This document shows positions 45,443 through 54,587 of a DNA stretch of 64,000 nt, in pieces. The DNA is from an uncultured Pelagibacteraceae bacterium (GTDB taxonomy: Bacteria > Pseudomonadota > Alphaproteobacteria > Pelagibacterales > Pelagibacteraceae): contig CACNWU010000004.1 of assembly GCA_902624185.1 (NCBI GenBank), positions 38,068-102,067 on the forward strand, read 5' to 3'. The first letter of the stretch is position 1. The number at the start of each line of letters is the position of its first letter. The position numbers and the translations under genes are program-made. The notes under the pieces are model-generated. The model searched no databases. It worked only from the letters and a program-made list of their open reading frames with translations, and was not told the DNA's origin.

Positions 45443-46282
45443 ATGAATTCTAATTATAAGGTAATCAAATTTAAAAAAGATAAATTTGAAAAAATTGATG
45501 ATCTCATTTCAATAGAAGAACCTTTAGAAATTTCAATAAAATATAAAGAACAAAATGAATGGAAGACTAATAGCCTTTCAATAACAATGCGAACACCGGG
45601 TCACGATGATGATTTAGTAAGGGGTTTTTTATTTAACGAACAAATAATTCAAAATTTAAATGAAATAACGAAAATAGAAAGCACTGGTGAAAAAGTTGGA
45701 CAATATAAAATTCAAAATCAAATATTAATCACTCTTAACAATTCTAAAAATATAAATATTTCTAAAATTAAAAGAGACTTTTTAACCAATTCCTCATGCG
45801 GGGTTTGTGGCAAATCATCACTTGATGCCTTGGAAATTATTAAAAAAGAAAAAACTTTTAATTCTGAGCCGAAATTAACAAAAGAAATTATAATTAAATC
45901 GCCGTCAATATTAAAAAAAAATCAATCTGAATTTTCAAAAACTGGGGGAATCCATGCGAGTGGATTATTTTCATCAGATGGAAAGTTAATAACTCTAAGA
46001 GAAGATGTTGGAAGGCATAATGCTCTAGATAAGATGATTGGAAATGCCTTGAATAAGAACCAAATCGACCCTAAAAACCAATTTATAACATGTTCTGGTC
46101 GACTAAATTTTGAGCTTGTTCAAAAAGTTTTAATGACCAATATTGGCTTTATGATTGGTGTGGGTGCGCCAACTAGCCTAGCAATAGACCTAGCGAATAG
46201 ATTTGACATGACCTTGATAGGTTTCGTAAAAGAGGATAGTTTTAATGTTTACACAAATAACCAAAAAGTTATTGTAAATTAG
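45443..46282 (+). CDS. fdhD: Formate dehydrogenase accessory sulfurtransferase FdhD
   Basis: Transfers sulfur to the molybdenum cofactor of formate dehydrogenase. 279 residues with the persulfide-carrying cysteines in NSSCGVCGKSS (C119, C122). EEPLEISIK, TPGHDDDLVRGFLFNE and GGIHASGLF, and REDVGRHNALDK are all family landmarks. It lies 4 bp after HPP and 16 bp before fdsB. Confidence 0.95.
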   Translation: MNSNYKVIKFKKDKFEKIDDLISIEEPLEISIKYKEQNEWKTNSLSITMRTPGHDDDLVRGFLFNEQIIQNLNEITKIESTGEKVGQYKIQNQILITLNNSKNINISKIKRDFLTNSSCGVCGKSSLDALEIIKKEKTFNSEPKLTKEIIIKSPSILKKNQSEFSKTGGIHASGLFSSDGKLITLREDVGRHNALDKMIGNALNKNQIDPKNQFITCSGRLNFELVQKVLMTNIGFMIGVGAPTSLAIDLANRFDMTLIGFVKEDSFNVYTNNQKVIVN

Positions 46283-46298
46283 AATTGCGGGGAGACTA

Positions 46299-47954
46299 GT
46301 GTCAAAAAATATAAGTAATTTGTCAGGTAGAATTGGATTAAAAGACAATCTTTTTAAAAAATTGTCTGAAAATGCACTCAATGATTCGCCTAAAGATATT
46401 AAAGAGATTGCTAAAGAGTATAATTTAGGTGTTTCCACAATTCATGGAGCTGAGAGTTTTTACGAATTTTTAAGGCCATCACATCGAGAAAAAAAAGCTT
46501 TTGTTTGTAATGGAAGCGCTTGTATGTGTGCAGGTACTCAAGACAAATTAAAAGAAACTTTGAAATCTAAACTTGGAAATGACAAAGTGGGAGAAATGTT
46601 TTGTCTAGGTCACTGCTATGAAAATCATGCTTTTCATTATGATGGTGAAAATTATGCAGGAAAAGATATTGAAAAAATTGATCAAATTTTAAAAGGAGAA
46701 AAAATTAAACAAGAAAAATTTTTTTCAAAAAGTTATGCAACAACTAGTTTTTTAATGGATGATAAGCTTTCATCAACGGAACAATTTAAAAAAGAATTAA
46801 ATAGATTCTTAAAAACAGATAAGAAGGAAATAGTTAAATCTTTATTAGACTCTAATTTAACAGGAAGAGGTGGTGCAGGTTTTCCAACCGGAATGAAATG
46901 GGATTTTTGTAGCAAAGCAAAAGGTGATAAGAAGTATGTAATATGTAATGCCGATGAAGGAGACTCAGGTGCATTTTCTGACAGATACCTTTTAGAGGAC
47001 CAGCCATTAAAAGTTATTTTTGGAATGGTGATTTGCGGTATGGTAATTGGAAGCAATGAAGGAGTTTTATATATAAGAGGTGAGTATCCAAAATCTATAG
47101 AAGCAATAAATGGATATATAAATGAACTCAAAAGATTAAACTTGTTAGGTGAAAATATTTTAGGTACAGATTTTTCTTTTGATCTAGGAATTTGTATTGG
47201 GCAAGGCGCTTACATATGTGGAGAAGAAACAGCTTTAATAGCTTCAATTGAAGGAAGACGAGCTGAAGTTGATGTAAGACCACCTTTTCCTGTTACTGAA
47301 GGACTTTATAAAAAACCGACTGTAGTCAATAATGTTGAAACTTTAGCAGCTGCAACTGGCATCTTAATTAATGGTTCTGAAAAATTCTCTTCGATTGGAA
47401 ATAAAAAATCTGCAGGAACAAAATTAGTATGTTTGGACAGTTTTTTTAACAATCCGGGTGTTTACGAAATTGACATGGGGACACCAATGAAAAAAATATT
47501 TAATGAAATTGGTGGAGGTTACAAGGAGCCAGTAAAAGCATTTCAAATTGGTGGACCTCTCGGCGGTGTTGTTCCGCTGAATGAGATTGATAATTTAAAT
47601 TTAGATTTTCAAGAGTTTGGTTCTAAAGGTTTTATGCTAGGTCATGCAAGTGTAGTGAGTATTCCAAAAAATTTTCCAATGACAGAATATATACATCATT
47701 TGTTTGAATTCTCGGCTGAAGAATCTTGTGGCAAATGTTTCCCAGGAAGACTTGGCTCATATAGAGGTAAAGAAATGTTTGATCAGGCAAAGAAAAAAAC
47801 TGCTAAAATTCCATTAAAATTATTAAATGAATTGTTAATTACAATGAAAAAAGGCTGTTTATGTGCTCTTTGTGGTGCAATACCAACTCCCATAATGAAC
47901 ATTTTAAAGTATTTTGGTGATGAAATGAAAAGTGATATGGTAAAAGATAATTAA
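46299..47954 (+). CDS. fdsB: NAD-dependent formate dehydrogenase beta subunit (NuoE-NuoF fusion)
   Basis: Diaphorase subunit passing electrons from FdsA to NAD+. Residues about 1-145 are a NuoE-like thioredoxin-fold domain with 2Fe-2S cysteines in CNGSACMC and CLGHCYE. Residues 150-551 are NuoF-like, with GRGGAGFPTGMKW (NAD/FMN site), NADEGDSGAFSDR, and the 4Fe-4S motif ESCGKCFPGR plus a late Cys in GCLCALCG. The start is GTG at 46299 with GGGGAG 7-10 bases before. In other bacteria the NuoE part is often a separate FdsG. Stop and fdsA start overlap by one base. Confidence 0.93.
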   Translation: MSKNISNLSGRIGLKDNLFKKLSENALNDSPKDIKEIAKEYNLGVSTIHGAESFYEFLRPSHREKKAFVCNGSACMCAGTQDKLKETLKSKLGNDKVGEMFCLGHCYENHAFHYDGENYAGKDIEKIDQILKGEKIKQEKFFSKSYATTSFLMDDKLSSTEQFKKELNRFLKTDKKEIVKSLLDSNLTGRGGAGFPTGMKWDFCSKAKGDKKYVICNADEGDSGAFSDRYLLEDQPLKVIFGMVICGMVIGSNEGVLYIRGEYPKSIEAINGYINELKRLNLLGENILGTDFSFDLGICIGQGAYICGEETALIASIEGRRAEVDVRPPFPVTEGLYKKPTVVNNVETLAAATGILINGSEKFSSIGNKKSAGTKLVCLDSFFNNPGVYEIDMGTPMKKIFNEIGGGYKEPVKAFQIGGPLGGVVPLNEIDNLNLDFQEFGSKGFMLGHASVVSIPKNFPMTEYIHHLFEFSAEESCGKCFPGRLGSYRGKEMFDQAKKKTAKIPLKLLNELLITMKKGCLCALCGAIPTPIMNILKYFGDEMKSDMVKDN

Positions 47955-50722
47955 TGAGTTCTGAAAAAAGAAAAATTGCATATATAGATGGAAAGCCATA
48001 TGAAATCGGCAAAAAACACACATCTATTTTAAAATTTGTAAAAAGCTATATTGGAGAAAAAAAAGTTCCGACTTTATGTGATGATCCCAATTTAGCTCCA
48101 TATGGTGCATGTAGAGTTTGTTCTGTTGAAGTGGCATTAGAAAAAGATGGGCCAACAAAAGTAGTAGCTTCTTGCCATACACCAGTAGCTGAAAATCAAC
48201 ATATTTTTACTTCAAATGAAAATCTACAAAATTTGAGAAAAAACATCGTTGAACTAGTTTTAACTGACCATCCAATGGAATGTGGAACTTGCGAAGTAAA
48301 CAATAATTGTGAACTTCAAACTGTAGCGAATGACTTGGGTATTTCAGACCATAGATATAATAGTCCAAAACAGCATAAAGGAATTCCAAGAGATACATCT
48401 CATGATTATATGAGGATGAATTTAGATAATTGCATTAATTGTGGAAGATGTGTGAGAGCTTGTGATGAAATTCAAGGTTCATTTGTACTAACTATGTCTG
48501 GTAGAGGATTTGAGTCAAGAATTACAACTGATAATGATATGATGTTTGGTGACTCATCTTGTGTTTCTTGCGGAGCTTGTGCACATACTTGTCCCACAGA
48601 TGCAATTTCGGATGTTTTTAAATCTAAATCAGTTGCTGTAGATAAAAAAGTAAGAACGACTTGTTCTTACTGTGGTGTTGGATGTAATTTAGAAACATCA
48701 ATTAAAAATGATAAAGTTGTTGCAATTGATACCCCTAAAGAAACAGAGGTTAATGCTGGTCATACATGTATTAAAGGTAGGTATGCTTTTGGCTTTTATG
48801 ATCATCCTGACAGACTTAAAACGCCATTAATCAAGAGAAATGGAAAATTTGAAGAAGCAACTTGGGATGAGGCATATGATTTTATAAAAAAAGAAATGCA
48901 AAGAATATCTAAAGATCATGGACCTGATGCTTTTGCAGGTATTTCTTCCGCTAGATGTACTAATGAAGAAAATTATGTCTTTCAAAAGATGATAAGAGCA
49001 GCAGTCGGTACCAATAGCGTAGACTGTTGTGCGAGAATTTGCCATTCACCTACTGCATGGGGAATGCAGCAAACATTTGGTACAGGAGCTGCAACTAACT
49101 CAACTGAAGATATTTATCATGCAGATTTATTTTTAGTTATTGGTGCAAACCCAACTAATGCACATCCTGTTACTGGGGCTAAAATCAAACAACAAGTGAT
49201 GAAAGGAAAAAAACTTATTGTTTTAGATCCTATAACAACTGAACTTGCAAAACTTGCTGACTATCACATTAAATTAAGACCAGGAACGAATGTAGCTGTG
49301 CTTAACATGATGTTGCATTTTATAATTAAATCAAAATTATATAATTCAGATTTTGTAAGAGATAGAACAGAAGGCTTCGATAATTTCCTAAAAGAAATTG
49401 AGAGACAAGATGTTGATAAATTAGCAAAAGTTGCGGGAGTAGATAAGCAACTTGTTAAGGAAGCTGCAATCGCTTACGCAACTGCAAAAAATTCAATGGA
49501 GTTTCATGGTCTAGGAGTTACAGAACACGAACAAGGCTCAAAAACAGTAATGTTAATCGCTGATCTTGCAATGATTACAGGAAACATCGGAAGAAAAGGT
49601 GTAGGAGTAAATCCTTTAAGAGGACAAAATAATGTTCAAGGTGCTGCCGATATGGGATGTCAGCCTCATCAAGGTGCAGGATACTTTGAGGTTGCTGATA
49701 AAAAAAATCAAAAATTCTATACTGAAAAATATGGGGTTACACATCCAACAAAACCTGGTTTAAAAATTCCTCAAATGTTTGAGGCAGCAATTAATAAAGA
49801 ACTAAAAGGTGTGTGGATTATTGGTGAAGATATTGTTCAAACAGATCCGAATAGTGCTCATGTAATTGAAGCAATGAACTCTTTAGAACTTTTAGTTGTA
49901 CAAGAAATTTTTATGAGTGAAACAGCAAAACTTGCAACTGTTGTTTTACCAGGAACTACTTTTTTAGAGAAAGATGGAACTTTCACTAACACCGAAAGAA
50001 GAGTTCAAAGAGTTAATCGAGCAGTTCCTCCTCTACCTGGCACAAAACCTGATGGAGTAATAGTAACTGAAATGATGCAAAAACTTGGATTTGATCAGCC
50101 AACATATGATGCTGATCAGGTGCTTGCAGAAATTGCAGATATTGTACCTTTCTTTAAAGGTATAACTCGTGAGAGATTAGGAAAACTTGGTTTACAATGG
50201 CCTGTAAAGGAAGATGGAACTGATACTCAAATATTACACACTGAAGAATTCAAATTAGGAAAAGGTAGATTAAAAAACTTTGATTGGAAAGAGTCGTCTG
50301 AAATTGAGGCCAATCATAAAGATTATCCTCTAATATTGACAACTAGTAGAGTTTTACAACACTATAATGCTGCTACCATGACAAGAAGAACGAGTAATAT
50401 TAACATTGTTGATGAAGATGTTCTGTTGATACATCCAAAAGATGCAGCTTATCGAGATTTGAATACAGGTGATATAGGAAGGTTATATTCAGGAAGAGGA
50501 GAAGTTGCTTTAAAAGTAGAGGTTACTGATAAAGTAAAAGAAGGTATAGTTTTTACAACATTTCACTTCCCTGAACACATGGTAAACATGGTGACTGGTC
50601 ATGGAAAAGATGAAGAAACTATGTGTGCAGAATATAAAGTTTCGTCTGTTCAAGTGCAAAAAATTTCAAACCAATTTAAAACTGAAATACAACCAAAAGA
50701 AAATCAAGCTGAAGTTAGCTAA
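47954..50722 (+). CDS. fdsA: NAD-dependent formate dehydrogenase alpha subunit
   Basis: Catalytic Mo-bis-MGD subunit oxidising formate to CO2. 922 residues: 2Fe-2S domain (C42, C53, C56, C74), the His/Cys 4Fe-4S motif DHPMECGTC, two ferredoxin-type clusters (NCINCGRC and SCVSCGAC), the Mo-domain cluster CSYCGVGC, then the active site CCARICHSP, where Cys363 takes the place of selenocysteine. The C-terminal cap domain TTSRVLQHYNAATMTRR is typical. Together with FdsB it gives NADH from C1 units. Confidence 0.96.
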   Translation: MSSEKRKIAYIDGKPYEIGKKHTSILKFVKSYIGEKKVPTLCDDPNLAPYGACRVCSVEVALEKDGPTKVVASCHTPVAENQHIFTSNENLQNLRKNIVELVLTDHPMECGTCEVNNNCELQTVANDLGISDHRYNSPKQHKGIPRDTSHDYMRMNLDNCINCGRCVRACDEIQGSFVLTMSGRGFESRITTDNDMMFGDSSCVSCGACAHTCPTDAISDVFKSKSVAVDKKVRTTCSYCGVGCNLETSIKNDKVVAIDTPKETEVNAGHTCIKGRYAFGFYDHPDRLKTPLIKRNGKFEEATWDEAYDFIKKEMQRISKDHGPDAFAGISSARCTNEENYVFQKMIRAAVGTNSVDCCARICHSPTAWGMQQTFGTGAATNSTEDIYHADLFLVIGANPTNAHPVTGAKIKQQVMKGKKLIVLDPITTELAKLADYHIKLRPGTNVAVLNMMLHFIIKSKLYNSDFVRDRTEGFDNFLKEIERQDVDKLAKVAGVDKQLVKEAAIAYATAKNSMEFHGLGVTEHEQGSKTVMLIADLAMITGNIGRKGVGVNPLRGQNNVQGAADMGCQPHQGAGYFEVADKKNQKFYTEKYGVTHPTKPGLKIPQMFEAAINKELKGVWIIGEDIVQTDPNSAHVIEAMNSLELLVVQEIFMSETAKLATVVLPGTTFLEKDGTFTNTERRVQRVNRAVPPLPGTKPDGVIVTEMMQKLGFDQPTYDADQVLAEIADIVPFFKGITRERLGKLGLQWPVKEDGTDTQILHTEEFKLGKGRLKNFDWKESSEIEANHKDYPLILTTSRVLQHYNAATMTRRTSNINIVDEDVLLIHPKDAAYRDLNTGDIGRLYSGRGEVALKVEVTDKVKEGIVFTTFHFPEHMVNMVTGHGKDEETMCAEYKVSSVQVQKISNQFKTEIQPKENQAEVS

Positions 50723-50727
50723 TTTAA

Positions 50728-52176
50728 ATGACCATAGGATGGCATTTTAATAATACATATTCAAAACTATCAGACATTTTTAAAGAAGAAATAAAACCAA
50801 TACCTGTAAATAGTCCAGAATTAATTATTTTCAATGAAAGATTAGCTTCAGAACTTAATTTAGATTTTTCTAAAATTGACAAAAATCAAATTTCAAAAAT
50901 TTTTTCAGGTAATGAATTACCTGATGGTAGCAATTCTATAGCCCAAGCTTATGCAGGTCATCAGTTTGGTCATTTTACAATGTTAGGAGATGGTAGAGCA
51001 GTTTTAATTGGTGAGCATACAACAAAATCAAATGACAAATATGATATTCAATTTAAAGGCTCTGGCAAAACTGCATTTTCAAGAAATGGTGATGGTCGTG
51101 CAGCATTAGGTCCCATGTTAAGAGAATATATAATTAGTGAAGCCATGTATGGTTTAAATATTCCTACTACACGAAGTTTAGCAGTAGTAAAAACTGGGGA
51201 AAGTATTCAAAGAGAGACAACCTTACAAGGGGCTATACTCACTCGAGTTGCCTCTAGTCATATCAGAGTTGGTACTTTCCAGTATATTGCATCAAGACAA
51301 AAAATTAATGATTTAAAAGTTTTATTAGACTACACAATTGATAGACATTATCCTGAAATTAAAGACTCAAATAATCAAGCTTTAGACTTATTAAATCTTT
51401 TAATAGAGAGGCAATGTAATCTGGTTGTAGATTGGATGCGTGTCGGTTTCATTCATGGTGTAATGAATACTGACAATATGACAGTCTCTGGAGAAACTAT
51501 TGATTATGGTCCTTGTGCATTTATGGATACTTATGATCCAAAAACAGTCTTTAGCTCAATTGATCAAACTGGCAGATATGCATATTGCAATCAACCAGTT
51601 ATTACAAAATGGAATTTAGCAAGATTTGCTGAATGTTTAATTCCCCTAATTGATAAAGATCAAAACAAAGCCATAAAAATGGCAACTGAAACTATTAATT
51701 CCTTTGAAAAAAAGTATGAGGAAAAATGGATGAATATGATGAGAGATAAACTAGGATTATTTGGGTTAGACGATAAAGATAAATTTTTAATTTTAGATTT
51801 ATTAACCTGGATGCATGAAAAAAAAGCTGATTACACAAATACTTTTTGTAATTTAATGGATTTAGAAACAGATGAAGATCACTTATATAATGAAAAAAAT
51901 TTTCTTGATTGGAAAGTTAGATGGAAGAATAGAATATTAAAGGGCAACAACTCATCTGAAAAATGTAAAAAATTAATGAAAAATAACAATCCATTGGTTA
52001 TTCCTAGAAATCATAAAATTGAACATGCCTTAGAAGCAGCTGAAAACAACAATTTAAAACCAATTAACGAAATTTTAGAAATTTTACAAAAACCTTATAC
52101 TGAACAAAAAGGAATAAGAGATTTTCAATTACCATCAAAATCGAATAAAAAATATCAAACTTATTGTGGCACATAG
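50728..52176 (+). CDS. selO: SelO-family protein adenylyltransferase (YdiU)
   Basis: Pseudokinase-fold enzyme that AMPylates protein substrates; in E. coli it acts in redox homeostasis. 482 residues, normal length. AQAYAGHQFGHFTMLGDGRA, QFKGSGKTAFSRNGDGRAAL and GFIHGVMNTDNMTVSGETIDYGPCAF are very characteristic (quoted as landmarks only). It ends YCGT, keeping the C-terminal Cys region that is selenocysteine in some eukaryotes. It starts 5 bp after fdsA, so it is probably part of the same transcript. Confidence 0.94.
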   Translation: MTIGWHFNNTYSKLSDIFKEEIKPIPVNSPELIIFNERLASELNLDFSKIDKNQISKIFSGNELPDGSNSIAQAYAGHQFGHFTMLGDGRAVLIGEHTTKSNDKYDIQFKGSGKTAFSRNGDGRAALGPMLREYIISEAMYGLNIPTTRSLAVVKTGESIQRETTLQGAILTRVASSHIRVGTFQYIASRQKINDLKVLLDYTIDRHYPEIKDSNNQALDLLNLLIERQCNLVVDWMRVGFIHGVMNTDNMTVSGETIDYGPCAFMDTYDPKTVFSSIDQTGRYAYCNQPVITKWNLARFAECLIPLIDKDQNKAIKMATETINSFEKKYEEKWMNMMRDKLGLFGLDDKDKFLILDLLTWMHEKKADYTNTFCNLMDLETDEDHLYNEKNFLDWKVRWKNRILKGNNSSEKCKKLMKNNNPLVIPRNHKIEHALEAAENNNLKPINEILEILQKPYTEQKGIRDFQLPSKSNKKYQTYCGT

Positions 52177-52184
52177 GTGATTTG

Positions 52185-52994
52185 ATGAAAACAAAATATA
52201 AAATATTTATTGCAAAAATTTTATCAAAGTTACTAACATTTTTTATTTCAAAAAAACAAACTGTATTAAGAAATAATGTAAAATGGAATTTGGATTTAGA
52301 TGAAGGTATTGATCTATCAATTTTTTTATTTGGGACATCTGAAAGAAAAATCTCAAATTTAAAAAAATTGTTACCAAAAAAAGATAAAGATTTAACAATT
52401 ATAGATATTGGAGCTAATATAGGCTCTGTAAGTCTTGGGTTAGCAAGAATTTTCGAGAATTCTAAGGTATTTGCTATAGAACCAACAAATTTTGCATTTA
52501 ATAAACTTTTAAATAATTTAAAATTAAATGAGGATTTAGAAAAGAGAGTTTATTTAAGACAGTTATTTATAACAAATTCAAAAAAGCCTGATAAAGTTTG
52601 GTCAAGCTGGAATTTTGATACTTCAAATAAAAAACATCAAAAACATTTAGGAACTCTAAAAGAAATTAAACAAGATTCTTATCTCAAATTAGATCAATTT
52701 ATAAAAAATGAGAATTTAAACGAAGTTGACTTTATTAAACTTGATGTAGATGGTTACGAATTAGATGTCTTAACAAGTGGAGAAGATTTTTTAAAAAAAA
52801 ATAAACCAATTATATTTATTGAGATAGCTCCATATCTATATCCTGAGTTTGGTTATAGTTGCCAAGAATTAATTAAATTTATACAAAAACTTAATTATAG
52901 ATTTTTGGATGAAAATATAAAAGAAGTTACTAATATTTTTGATCAAATAAATAAAATTAAAGATGGTGGAAGTAAAAACTTTTTTTTAATTTAA
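52185..52994 (+). CDS. FkbM-family SAM-dependent methyltransferase
   Basis: I use ATG 52185, which has AGGTGA upstream, rather than the tracked TTG 52164. The SAM loop is TIIDIGANIGSVSLGLAR, followed by VFAIEPTNFAFNKL and VDFIKLDVDGYELDVLTSG, a classical FkbM core. The N-terminal 30 residues are moderately hydrophobic, so membrane association is possible. It follows selO by 8 bp. Substrate unknown; it does not closely resemble the other FkbM protein in the window. The stop shares a TTAA with the convergent flavoprotein. Confidence 0.83.
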   Translation: MKTKYKIFIAKILSKLLTFFISKKQTVLRNNVKWNLDLDEGIDLSIFLFGTSERKISNLKKLLPKKDKDLTIIDIGANIGSVSLGLARIFENSKVFAIEPTNFAFNKLLNNLKLNEDLEKRVYLRQLFITNSKKPDKVWSSWNFDTSNKKHQKHLGTLKEIKQDSYLKLDQFIKNENLNEVDFIKLDVDGYELDVLTSGEDFLKKNKPIIFIEIAPYLYPEFGYSCQELIKFIQKLNYRFLDENIKEVTNIFDQINKIKDGGSKNFFLI

Positions 52995-54094
52995 AGAACG
53001 TATGGCTCTGGTCTGGCTTTTTTTCCTAAGACCCTCTCAACAGCCATGTTAGAAATATCTATTGATTGATAAGCTCCAGTGGTAATGAGTTCTGTTAAAG
53101 CTCTTCCTATTCCAGGTGCTTGCATTAGACCTCTTCCTGTGAAACCTGTCGCTAAATAAACATTTTCAAATTTTGGATGTTTTCCAACAACTGCATTATT
53201 ATCAAGCCTATTACAATCATAGTAGCCTGCCCATCCTCCCGTTAATTTAAGTTCTTCCATTGCTGGTATTCTTTGTGCTAGAGCTGGCCAAACTAATTCC
53301 TCAAAATCATTCCATGCAGGTTCAAGATCTTCTGCGTCAAAAACAGATTTTGGCGAACCTGCTAAGTATTCTTTTCCTTCTGGTCTCCAATAAACTCCCG
53401 TTGTTAAGTCTCCAGTAAGAGGCATTTCAGGTATATGCGTAGGACACTTGACTCTAAATACAGTATGTTTTTGTGGTTCAACTGGAATATCCTCTAATAA
53501 TTCTTTTGTCCAACATCCGGCAGCAGAAATTATTGTTTTAGCTTTTATTTCGGAAAGAGACCTAACCTCTCCTTTTATAAATTCAGCTCCCAATTCTATT
53601 GCTTTGCTTTTCAATGCTCCATGAAACATAAAAGGATCAATCCAACCCTCACTTTGATTATCAGTAAATGTAGCTGTTTCTATTCCGTCACTATTTATAT
53701 AGGGAAAAAATTTTGTCAGCTCAGACCCCTTGATATTTTTTGTACCTGCTTCACAAGCTTTGTGATTTTCTAAGGCTTTATATTGTTCTTCCGCGTGTTC
53801 AGGTCCAAACATTAGAAGATATCCATTAGTTACCATGCTAGCTGTTGGTTTAGGGTTTTTTTCTGTCTTAAGTAATTCGGGTATTTGGAAAATAAATTCT
53901 CTTGCAAATTTTCCTAATAAAATGTTTTCTGTTTGAAAAAACTGTCTTCTAAATCCTCCAAGTGATAAAGGAAAGGAGGCTGTTTTATAAGTGGGATCTC
54001 TTTCTATTACTTTAACTTTTCTTCCCTCTTTAGACAGAAAGTAAGCTGTTGCAGTTCCAATAATTCCACCACCAACTATTACAACGTCATCCAT
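52991..54094 (-). CDS. FAD-dependent oxidoreductase, FOXRED1/sarcosine-oxidase-like
   Basis: 367-residue DAO-family flavoprotein. The Rossmann start VVIVGGGIIGTATAYFL binds FAD. SLGGFRRQFFQTENI, DNQSEGWIDPFMFHGAL and the C-terminal GGWAGYYDCNRLDNNAVVG and YLATGFTGRGLMQAPGIGRA resemble mitochondrial FOXRED1 and bacterial sarcosine/dimethylglycine-type oxidases. The true substrate is unknown; an N-methyl amino acid is a fair guess given creatinase and glycine cleavage nearby. It stands apart from both, followed on the minus strand only by the convergent end. Confidence 0.75.
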   Translation of the reverse strand: MDDVVIVGGGIIGTATAYFLSKEGRKVKVIERDPTYKTASFPLSLGGFRRQFFQTENILLGKFAREFIFQIPELLKTEKNPKPTASMVTNGYLLMFGPEHAEEQYKALENHKACEAGTKNIKGSELTKFFPYINSDGIETATFTDNQSEGWIDPFMFHGALKSKAIELGAEFIKGEVRSLSEIKAKTIISAAGCWTKELLEDIPVEPQKHTVFRVKCPTHIPEMPLTGDLTTGVYWRPEGKEYLAGSPKSVFDAEDLEPAWNDFEELVWPALAQRIPAMEELKLTGGWAGYYDCNRLDNNAVVGKHPKFENVYLATGFTGRGLMQAPGIGRALTELITTGAYQSIDISNMAVERVLGKKARPEPYVL

Positions 54095-54095
54095 A

Positions 54096-54563
54096 TTAAT
54101 TTAAAATATATATGTTAAAATTTAGAAATAGTGCATAGGAACTCCAAAGTAAATAGGGAATCATTAAGTATGAACTTACATAATTGACACGTTTAAATTT
54201 CAAAATAAGAATAATTATTAAGATAATAAGAATCATTAATACAATTAAAGCCAGTAAGATTTGATGTAGACCAAAAAAAACAATACTCCAAGTTGTATTG
54301 AAAACTATGTGAATAAAATAAATATAAATTGTATTTATTTCTCTATTTTTACTGTGCCAGTAAAACCAAATAGCTAACGTCATCATCAGATAAAGAGTGG
54401 TCCAGACTGGAGCAAAGATCCAATCAGGTGGATTATATTCTGATTTGACAAGCTGTGAATACCACGGTTCTTTAAAACTTATTGTCGCCATTCGCCCAAT
54501 AAATGATGCAGAATATGTAATTATGAAAAATAGAGTAAATGATATAAATTTATTTTTTAACAT
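54096..54563 (-). CDS. tspO: TspO/MBR-family membrane protein
   Basis: 155 residues with five predicted helices. The aromatic signature PPDWIFAPVWTTLYLMM and a conserved NTTWSIVFFGL in helix 3-4 identify the tryptophan-rich sensory protein family, which binds porphyrins and related ligands and is linked to light or oxygen response in Rhodobacter. It precedes the FOXRED1-like gene by one base on the same strand. It is divergent from the SDR with 24 bp between starts. Confidence 0.9.
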   Translation of the reverse strand: MLKNKFISFTLFFIITYSASFIGRMATISFKEPWYSQLVKSEYNPPDWIFAPVWTTLYLMMTLAIWFYWHSKNREINTIYIYFIHIVFNTTWSIVFFGLHQILLALIVLMILIILIIILILKFKRVNYVSSYLMIPYLLWSSYALFLNFNIYILN

Positions 54564-54587
54564 TTAAGTATTATACATCACTATATT

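Noticed and set aside
46733-47131. 132-codon minus-strand ORF inside fdsB
   Set aside because: Antisense to conserved NuoF-like motifs; no domain or ribosome site.
47954-50722. Selenocysteine in FdsA
   Set aside because: The active-site codon encodes Cys (CCARICHSP); no in-frame TGA or SECIS-like hairpin is needed. selO next door is an AMPylator, not a selenium-insertion gene.
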